Source: Dryocosmus kuriphilus (taxonomy: Eukaryota > Arthropoda > Insecta > Hymenoptera > Cynipidae). Taken from it: a stretch of DNA of 64,000 bases. The translations under genes were made by a program, and so were the position numbers. The DNA lies in NCBI GenBank assembly GCA_038277395.1, contig CM076192.1:49833119-49897118 (forward strand), written 5' to 3'. The notes below the pieces were generated by a model. That model searched no databases. It saw only the letters and a program-made list of their open reading frames with translations, and was not told where the DNA came from. Position 1 is the stretch's first letter, and each line of letters opens with the position of its first letter. Of this stretch, positions 57,370 to 64,000 are shown piece after piece.

Positions 57370-57606
57370 TCCTGAGGGGACTATACCTAACTTCCTAACT
57401 ATTGATTCTTAGTCGAATTCAATCATATAGACTAGAATCTATCGGTCTATATATCATGAATCGACTCTATCGCTACTAGCTAATTTTTCAAAGATCCGAG
57501 AATCTCTTCAGTACCGATAGACCAGAATCAACCGGCAGTAAACGCCGATTAAAATAATCATTCGACTCGATCACTCGACTGACTCGATTGGTCGAGAATC
57601 ACTCAC
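57370..57606 (-). promoter_or_regulatory. Family B LINE 5' UTR remnant
   Basis: TTCCTGAGGGGACTATACC continues the family B sequence interrupted by the Transib twin. The stretch around AGACTAGAATCTATCGGTC (about 57,430-57,470) resembles the family A 5' UTR near 45,805. From 57,480 to 57,606 GACTCGAT-like words repeat and the boundary of the LINE is uncertain. Confidence 0.45.
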
Positions 57607-57613
57607 TGATTTT

Positions 57614-57615
<2 letters not shown>

Positions 57616-57664
<49 letters not shown>

Positions 57665-58080
57665 GGTCGAGGAGGGGGAATCTTCAAAAGACACCCAGTG
57701 AAGGGTAGTGTCGGATTCGCGAGGTGCGCCTACCGACTAAAACCCCTCCCCGCATGGTTACCAACCTTGAGGTTATGAACCAAAGATGAGACGGGCGGAG
57801 GATGGTGGTCCAAGACAGTTGAACTGCAGGGACACTCGCGCTAGAAGCGAAACACGGAAAGAGAAGAAAGGATTACGGGTAAAGAAGGCACGGCCTTCTA
57901 AAACGGTCAGAAGATTTACCGGGTTTGGGTGATTTTGCACGGATTAAGGTTTGAATAATTCGGTATTAGCGACGGCAAGGATCGATCACAATCGACTGTA
58001 AGTCTGGAGCTTTAATAGATGCAGAGCCCCATATTGGAATCGCGTAAGTGCGAGAAAGGCTCGACTTTGGTGGCACAGTG
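57616..58080 (-). mobile_element. 5'-truncated LINE related to family A
   Basis: A T45 run (57,616-57,660) is the poly(A) tail on the minus strand. A 3' UTR like that of family A follows (GGGTAGTGTCGGATTCG, CTACCGACTAAAA). The end of ORF2 on the minus strand reads TYAIPIWGSASIKAPDLQS and stops at about 57,966. The 9-bp duplication TGATTTTTC (57,607-57,615 and 58,081-58,089) defines the insertion. Typical 5' truncation left only 465 bp. Confidence 0.8.
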
Positions 58081-58106
58081 TGATTTTTCGGTTTAAGCGC
58101 CGTAAA

Positions 58107-58407
58107 AAGCCAAAGGCGGTCTTTTATACACGGATATCCCCACGATGGGACGAGCAGTCTTGTTCCCGGGCGCAAATCTCCATCTGTACCGTTTCCGCAA
58201 GTAGCGCGTGCACTATATGTTCTCGCGAGGTGCGCGTAAAGTCGAAGTTCACGCGCAAAGAGATAAGAGTGGAAGAGTGGTGAGTGGTGGCGATCTCTGG
58301 ATATAAGGCGGTGCAGCACGGTCAACTACCAGAAGCAGTGCAGCAGTAATCCAGCAACACCAGGACCAGCAGCAGCATCAGTATCTGTGGCAGTTACATT
58401 GCCGGCA
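58107..58407 (+). repeat. Promoter-like duplicated block, first copy
   Basis: About 300 bp, from GCCAAAGGCGGTCTTTTATA to CAGTTACATTGCCGGCA, that recurs at 58,542-58,803. It contains GGATATAAGGCGG (TATAAGG at 58,302-58,308), a possible TATA box, followed by CAG-rich sequence. This copy has about 40 bp not found in the second (around CGATGGGACG and CCATCTGTACCG). Confidence 0.6.
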
Positions 58408-58541
58408 GTGGCAGCGGGATATCGGTAGCATGGGAAATGTGGAGGAAGGAGGGAGAGGGGAAACTTGGGTTCTCCACAGGCTCTATCCGATGAAGTGCTG
58501 AGAGAGGGACGTGAGATTTTCTATTTCTAAGTGATTTTCTA

Positions 58542-58803
58542 GCCAAAGGCGGTCTTTTATACACGGATATCCCCACCACGAGCAGTCTTGTTCCCGGGCG
58601 CATAATGCACTATATGTTCTCGCGAGGTGCGCGTAAAGTCGAAGTTCACGCGCAAAGAGATAAGAGTGGAGAGTGGTGAGTGGTGGCGATCTCTGGATAT
58701 AAGGCGGTGCAGCACGGTCAACTACCAGAAGCAGTGCAGCAGTAATCCAGCAACACCAGGACCAGCAGCAGCATCAATATCTGTGGCAGTTACATTGCCG
58801 GCA
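58542..58803 (+). promoter_or_regulatory. Promoter-like duplicated block, second copy
   Basis: The second copy of the 58,107-58,407 block carries TATAAGG at 58,698-58,704. It ends exactly at an ATG (58,803) that opens a short frame with a splice donor. The first copy lacks that ATG. TATA to ATG is about 100 bp, reasonable for a promoter and 5' UTR. Confidence 0.4.
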
Positions 58804-58835
58804 TGAGTGATCTTCTAGAACAAGCTGATAATGAG
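58803..58835 (+). CDS. Possible first coding exon with splice donor
   Basis: ATG opens MSDLLEQADNE and the frame meets GAG|GTAGGT at 58,836, a plausible donor. An acceptor-like CATTTTAG ends at about 58,902. The protein is not recognised and the downstream exons are uncertain, so this is only a candidate. Confidence 0.2.
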
Positions 58836-59082
58836 GTAGGTAATTTTATTTACAGATAATAAATATTTTTTATGAGAAACTAATTAAGCGTAATCATTTT
58901 AGATTGTTATTTCGAGGTTACTATCCTCCCCATCCCTATCACCTTAGGTGACACAGCCCTGGTCAACGTCACAACCACCAATTGAGTAATCCATGTTTAC
59001 GTCATATCTGGTTGAGTAAACGGAACGCTGTTTTGTATAAGAGAAATGTATATTTTAAGTTTTAAACCTTTTTAAATAAAAA

Positions 59083-59412
59083 ATGTCCAGTAATTACTAT
59101 AAATCGTTACAACGAGATGTAAAAAAACGTTATGAGGAGAAAATAAGAATTATTCAAGACTCTGATCCGTATGCATTAACTAAAAAGGAATTAAGTATCA
59201 AACTGGAAGAGCTGCCAGAAATATCAACAATATATTTCTTTAATTATTCCATCCTAAGTTACAGTTTCTACACTGGTCAGCAACTAAAAGCTTACAAAAG
59301 TTTACAAGCTTATAACTACTTCGTAGCTGGCCTTGTAGTGGATATACGGTTTAAAAAAATACATGATAAATTTGTCTTTCTCGGAGATGTTAGTATACAC
59401 AACAATTTTTAA
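59083..59412 (+). pseudogene. N-terminal part of a YqaJ/SWIM-associated protein
   Basis: The 109-codon frame starts MSSNYYKSLQRDVKKRYEEK and contains DPYALTKKELS followed by QQLKAYKSLQAYNYFVAGLV. The DPY-x5-EL and LKAYKSLxAYNxFVxGxV motifs are, from memory, the N-terminal signature of large metazoan proteins that continue into a SWIM zinc finger and a YqaJ-type exonuclease domain. These proteins are multi-copy and often transposon-linked. Here a stop follows FLGDVSIHNNF, before any zinc finger or nuclease, and no donor site at the end is convincing. It is either a truncated relic or a single exon. Confidence 0.45.
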
Positions 59413-60607
59413 TTAACTTATTCTTAATTTTACCTGACAAAGATTTATATTTGTTATTTATTTATTATTTGTTTACCTCAAATCATTTTTTATACGCACT
59501 ATAAGCGCTAGAGAAGAGGAAATCAACGAATAGCACGAATATTCTCTTGCTGCGCCGATTCCCTCCTACTAATAAGACACTCGTTTACCGATTTTTCAAA
59601 CTTTAAACGATGTAGGCTCGGTATGGGTGGAAGAGTAGGTCATTGCAGCAAGGAAAGGAAGGACTGTTCGTTGTCCTTGTCCTTCTCCCGGGTCTCTCTT
59701 ACTCTCACCACTAGCAAGCCCGACACCGACCGTACCCCCCCCCCCCCCTTCTTTTTTTACTCCCTTCGTAAGGACGCCGCCACTCTCTCCCGGGCCCGAA
59801 CGTTCGAGACAGGGGGGGGGGGGGGGGGGGGGGAGACGAGGAAAACCAAGAAAACTGACACTCGGTACTCCCACACGCCTACCCCCTCGGTTGGTTACAG
59901 TGCACAAGGGAGACAAGGAGAGGGTGAGACTCGGGTAGGAGTGACGGAGAAGACACGATGTCCATCCCTGCGGATGCAGTGAGTGGTAGGAGAGGTCACT
60001 GCGAAAGACCCTTGATAAAAAAGGCAGGACCTCTTCTCCTTCAGCGTTGCTTCCGCCTATAAATAGGGGCCTACGATAGCTAGTGAGGCATTGATTGAGG
60101 ATTTATCGAGGAGATTCGATTTATATCGATTTTGGTCTATCGATTGATCGATTGATCGACATTGAGATCGAAAGACTGCTTTTCATAGAAATGTCATTCA
60201 AGAAATATCGTTTCTGCTCAATACTGCCCAAGCGTATTGAATCTTTCATCGATTGATGAATGATCTTGTTATTCAAGCATGTTTAATCAGTGTTAAAATT
60301 AAAATTTAAAATTTAAATTCAGTGTAGCTATAAGATAGAAAATTGTAAAAGCACTTGAGAGTATCAGTCCTTTTTGGGTTCGTTGCACGGCCACCTCAGG
60401 GGTAAGGCAAAAGTTCGAGTTGCTTTGTAGGCGTTGGTATACTTCGCGTGCTCGCAAGCCCTGCCATCGTTAATAAAACTACGAATCAACCTGAATTAAC
60501 CTTGCATGTACTCTTTGTAGCAAGATTGTGCAAGTGAGGGTTTTAAAACGACGAAAAAAAATTTCATTGTAACTACCCCAACGCCAGGAAGGCGGCTCGG
60601 AGGCATT
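59413..60607. other. Intergenic region, GC-biased patch and LINE 5' flank
   Basis: A CT/GA-biased, GC-rich patch (59,620-60,050) holds a C14 run (59,735-59,748) and a G22 run (59,812-59,833). ORFs over it on both strands are compositional. ATCGATTG-like repeats lie at about 60,135-60,162. From about 60,360 the sequence may be the 5' UTR of the following LINE, but its start cannot be placed. Confidence 0.45.
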
Positions 60608-61969
60608 ATGCCTCTGGAGCATGAAGAAAAGATGGACGACGATGGCTTCACCATCGTGTCATCAAGGAAGCGAAGACGTCAATCCGCTACTTCCATAGAT
60701 GGAAGCAGTAAGACCTCAAGGACGTCCATTATAAGCATGTCCCCTTCATGCAAGCCCGATTCAGTTAGACGGAATGTACCATCGGGTTCAAGCGCCAAGA
60801 CCACCCAAGTAAAATCAGGGCTGGGCAAAATTCCCCCCATAAATGTGCTAGTGGATGAGGCCAATCATCCCTACACAGTCCTGCATAAACTGTTGAAAAA
60901 ATCAACGCAATTTAAGCCCATAGTCTATAACGTGGGCTCCAACATCTACTCCGTTCGCGTTTCCTACTTAGACGACTACCGGACAGTCATTTCTAACTTA
61001 GAAAAGGAAGGATTCGAGTACTACTTGTACAAGAATATAGAATCACCCTCTGTTAAACTCGTCATTAGAAATATCCCGATTTCTTTCCCTGAAGATTCAG
61101 TACTTGCTGAACTACAGGAAGAAGGATATACAGTCACTTCTATCAGTCGGATGAGGAACCGACAATCTAGAAAAGCCCTGCCCATGATTCTTCTTACGGT
61201 CCCAAATTCGCCGCAGGCAAAGGACCATCTAAACCTACAGTCCCTAGCGTTTATAAAAATAAAAGTGGAGCCCTATGTTAAACCAAAGGAAACCTCTCAG
61301 TGTTTCAACTGCCAGAGATTCCACCATGTTTCCGACATGTGCCACGCTACCCCACGTTGCGTCAAATGTGGAGGCTCGCACCGTAGCTCAAGCTGCGAAA
61401 AAGACCCGCCAGCTCCGACCACTTGCGCTAACTGCTCGGAAGACCATCCCGCCAACTATCGAGGTTGTTCTGCGTTTACGAAAGCCTCCAGAAATCAAAA
61501 CTCTAGTCGTAATAAAAACAAAAATAAATTAAAAACCTCAGATGTCAAAAAAGTAAAAAATGTAGTAACTCAAAATAAAGAGCCTACTGCACAGACTACG
61601 CCCATGCAAAGCTCTCCGCAAAAGCAGACACCCCCCATTTCCCCCCGCCCCCGTCCGCAAAATGTACCGCTTTGCAGCACAATTGTAGCGTCTGCGACAC
61701 AATCTAAGCCAAGCGCGATCAATTCTAAACCTAGGCAGTCAACTAATAAACTGCAAAATAATACACTAGTTAAAACATCCAACGCCGTACTAAAAACTAC
61801 TCCACAGACTAGAGTCACTCCAGTAGTCGCGCCTACTCACACTGCTCCATCCCAAATAATAAAAATCAACTTAATAAGTCTTTTAAATCGCGCCACGACC
61901 TTGACCACCGATATAATGGGGGGAAAAATAAATCTAACCGAAGCAATAATTCAACCGCCGAGATTATAA
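60608..61969 (+). CDS. Family B ORF1, gag-like nucleic-acid-binding protein
   Basis: This intact 453-codon frame encodes the LINE RNA-binding protein. It has an acidic and serine-rich N-terminus, an RRM-like region at about 150-222 (KLVIRNIPISFPEDSVLAEL) and three zinc knuckles: CFNCQRFHHVSDMC (232-245), CVKCGGSHRSSSC (251-263) and CANCSEDHPANYRGC (273-287). A long lysine-, proline- and threonine-rich tail follows. The start MPLEHEEKMDDD matches the other copy. Unlike family A, ORF2 begins 27 bp downstream of the stop rather than overlapping it. Confidence 0.9.
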   Translation: MPLEHEEKMDDDGFTIVSSRKRRRQSATSIDGSSKTSRTSIISMSPSCKPDSVRRNVPSGSSAKTTQVKSGLGKIPPINVLVDEANHPYTVLHKLLKKSTQFKPIVYNVGSNIYSVRVSYLDDYRTVISNLEKEGFEYYLYKNIESPSVKLVIRNIPISFPEDSVLAELQEEGYTVTSISRMRNRQSRKALPMILLTVPNSPQAKDHLNLQSLAFIKIKVEPYVKPKETSQCFNCQRFHHVSDMCHATPRCVKCGGSHRSSSCEKDPPAPTTCANCSEDHPANYRGCSAFTKASRNQNSSRNKNKNKLKTSDVKKVKNVVTQNKEPTAQTTPMQSSPQKQTPPISPRPRPQNVPLCSTIVASATQSKPSAINSKPRQSTNKLQNNTLVKTSNAVLKTTPQTRVTPVVAPTHTAPSQIIKINLISLLNRATTLTTDIMGGKINLTEAIIQPPRL

Positions 61970-61996
61970 ATAATATATTAACACTCGCTATCGAAA

Positions 61997-64000
61997 ATGG
62001 CCAACTCTAGTAATAACGTATTAAAAATTATTTTTTGGAACGCACAGGGTTTCTATAAAGAAAGACATGAATTAGCTACTTATCTCTATCAAAATAGTAT
62101 AAACATATGTCTGCTGAGCGAAACATTACTCCGCGAATCCCTGCGTGTCAATCTTGTACGTGGCTATAAATCTTACAGGAGCAACACTAATAGGGGAACC
62201 GCCATTTTAATTCAAGAAAATATTGAACATCATGAACTAATGATACCCGAACTAGAAACTCTCGAAGCTACTGCTATTCAAATAAAAATACATGGAAATC
62301 CGTACGCTATCGTCTCGATATACCAAACTTGCTCTAAATCATTTACAAAAAATGATTACAGTAACATTTTTAAACTTGCACCCTCGGTTATTGCTGCAGG
62401 CGACTTCAACGCGAAGCATCTAGCTTGGAATAGCAGAACAACTAACAAGACCGGGAAGCAATTATTTCAATTCATTACGGACAAAAATCTGTCCGTATCC
62501 GCACCAGATTCACATATACTTTTTCCCCATAATACTAAACATAACTCGGACCTCATTGACTTCGCAATAACTAAAAATAATTACTTGAATCATGACACTA
62601 CCATTATCAACGAACTAGACTCAGATCATCGACCAATTTTACTTAGCCTCCATACTAAATGTGAAAAATCTCCGGTTGCACCTCGCTACAATTTTTCCAA
62701 AGCAAACTGGCAGACATTTACCTCGACCCTGGAATCTCAACTAGATTTAGAACCCACATTACTAAATACTACTCAAATAGATCAAGCCGTAGCAAACCTC
62801 AATCTTAATATAAAAACTGCTATTCAAACTTCAGTCCCTCACACTACATTTAATGAATACGATCCGCCCCTCAGCCCTGAGATTCAAGAACTCATCAACA
62901 CTCGTAACAAGCTTTGTAATAAACATCAGAAAAATAAAAACCCCATTCTAAAAAATACGATTAACCATCTTCGAAAAACCATTGCTGTAAAGACTATTGA
63001 ACACAGGTGCAATAATTGGAAAACAGTAGTCGGAAAGCTAGAGATAAAAGATAACTCCATTTGGCGCATGACGAAGGCCCTTACAAAACCGCGAACTAAT
63101 GTCCCCCCTCTCAAAAAATCCGATCAAACCTTTGCACTTTCTTCCAGCGATAAAGCGAACCTACTAGCAGATAATTATGAAAGTAACTTCTCGCCACATG
63201 ATGAACCATCAGACCTGCAACATATCACTGAATGTGAAAAAATTGTTTCCGAGTACCTCAAAACACCCAGTACTGATAATTTCAAGAAAATAGCCGCAAA
63301 AAGAAATAACCAAACAGATTAAAACTACTAAAAACAATAAAGCGCCTGGCCCTGACTCAATTTCAAATCTAGTTCTTAAAAAGCTTCCTGTCTCGTGCCT
63401 CACTCTACTTGCTATTATTTTCAACGCATGTCTACAACTTAACTACTTTCCTGACTCCTGGAAAATGGCCCACATCTTAGTTTTTCAGAAAAAAGGCAAA
63501 GATCCATACCTCGAACTAGCTATAGACCCATTAGCCTTTTAAATACAATGAGCAAAATTTTTGAAAAAATAATTCTCTCTCGTATAAATTGTCACCTCGA
63601 GGAAAACAGCATCATTAAACCGCAACAATACGGCTTCAGAAAAGGTCATTCCACTCAGCACATGATGCTCAGGCTCACAGAAGCCATTAGCTTGAATTTC
63701 AATCGGAAAAAGCATACTGGAGCTGTTTTCCTCGATGTGGCAAAGGCCTTTGACAGTGTCTGGCACATAGGCCTACTCAGAAAACTTATTACGTACAATT
63801 TTTCAAGAGGGCTCATTTTCTTTATTCATTCGTATCTAACTAATAGAAAATTTTCAGTCAAATTACAGAACATGCTCTCAAGCGAAAGGCCTTGCCAAGC
63901 AGGTGTCCCCCAAGGTAGTATCCTCGGTCCTGTCTTCTTTATAATATACGTAAACGATATCCCCGAGGTTCCTGAAGTTTCCATTGGAATATACGCAGAC
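61997..64000 (+). pseudogene. Family B ORF2: endonuclease and reverse transcriptase, frameshifted and partial
   Basis: The first frame (61,997-63,322) holds the AP-type endonuclease: IIFWNAQG, CLLSETLL, AAGDFNAKHLAWNS and LDSDHRPILL. The frame shifts near 63,300 and continues with EITKQIKTTKNNKAPGPDSI. It shifts again near 63,510 and continues with SYRPISLLNTMSKIFEKII, QQYGFRKGHST, VFLDVAKAFDSVWH and AGVPQGSILGP. The window ends at GIYAD, the first residues of the YADD active site. Two frameshifts make this copy inactive as read. Confidence 0.9.

Larger units (their letters stand above)
41187..57480 (-). mobile_element. jockey-type LINE, family B, split by two younger insertions
   Basis: This minus-strand element can be followed through two interruptions. 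The 5' UTR lies at 57,365-57,480. ORF1 (49,364 down to 48,322) and most of ORF2 (48,137 to 46,052) follow, and the end of ORF2 is at 41,396-41,187. It is the same family as the LINE at 60,608-64,000, with which it shares ORF1 and endonuclease sequence. A family A LINE (41,397-46,051) splits its ORF2. The Transib twin (49,383-57,362) sits 18 bp upstream of its ORF1 start codon. Many frameshifts and stops show it is dead and is the oldest layer of the stack. The 3' UTR limit below 41,187 is unclear; a CT-rich stretch (minus strand) runs to about 41,130. Confidence 0.8.
60608..64000 (+). mobile_element. jockey-type LINE, family B, second copy (runs off the window)
   Basis: ORF1 and ORF2 of the same family as the split element at 41-57 kb, here on the plus strand and better preserved. 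The 5' limit is not defined. The window ends inside the reverse transcriptase active site. The 5' flank of ORF1 (CAGGAAGGCGGCTCGGAGG) supplies the uninterrupted form of the site where the Transib twin landed in the other copy. Confidence 0.9.

Noticed and set aside
58107..58803. The duplicated block interpreted as a pair of LTRs
   Set aside because: The copies are only about 135 bp apart, lack TG...CA ends, a primer-binding site and a polypurine tract, and differ by internal deletions.
59596..59982. Overlapping 106- and 119-codon ORFs
   Set aside because: They cross C14 and G22 runs and a CT/GA-biased patch; the glycine, proline and serine runs are compositional.

Overview
The window is AT-rich eukaryotic DNA, almost certainly from an insect. 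The evidence is spliceosomal introns with GTAAGT-type donors, poly(A)-tailed jockey-type LINEs, mariner (DD34D) elements, a tRNA-derived SINE, Helentron-like non-autonomous elements and a Transib transposon. A hymenopteran is my guess, not something the sequence proves. There are no operons, rRNAs or CRISPR arrays, and only scraps of host-like genes. Transposable elements of many ages, often nested, make up most of what can be named.

Layout. 0-1 kb: a large foldback repeat. 5.5-9.4 kb: three copies of a GC-tipped element with the layout of DINE-1/HINE (Helentron-associated) elements, one inserted inside another; two more copies lie at 22.2-23.4 and 34.7-36.0 kb. 9.4-10.1 kb: a foldback MITE carrying a SINE. 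15.4-16.2, 20.5-21.8 and 32.2-33.5 kb: mariners, all defective. 17.5-18.8 kb: a cluster of related palindromic repeats. 24.3 kb: a broken THAP-domain fragment. 27.3-28.6 kb: the 5' end of a spliced SAM-domain gene and, downstream, a CCCH-zinc-finger-like fragment. 41-58 kb: a stack of nested elements. 58-59.4 kb: a duplicated promoter-like block and the N-terminal part of a YqaJ/SWIM-associated protein. 60.6-64 kb: a second copy of the jockey family that hosts the stack, running off the window.

The standout is 49,383-57,362. It is an 8-kb, head-to-head palindromic twin of a Transib (RAG1-related) transposon. Both outer ends begin with CACAGTG, then 22 bp, then ACAAAAATC, which is the heptamer-spacer-nonamer layout of a V(D)J 23-RSS. 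The whole twin sits between copies of the 5-bp GC-rich duplication CGCCT inside the 5' UTR of a jockey LINE. The left arm keeps an intact 706-aa transposase with the RAG1-type acidic triad (D279, D433, E643) and zinc ligands (C449, C452, H617, H622). The right arm carries the same gene with two small indels. Each arm has a 42-bp minisatellite (12 versus 9 units), and no inner transposon ends are visible at the centre.

Order of events in the stack, from the nesting: jockey family B inserted first. Family A then inserted into its ORF2 (11-bp duplication TTGGTGACGCG), and the Transib twin inserted into its 5' UTR (duplication CGCCT). The order of the last two cannot be told from nesting.
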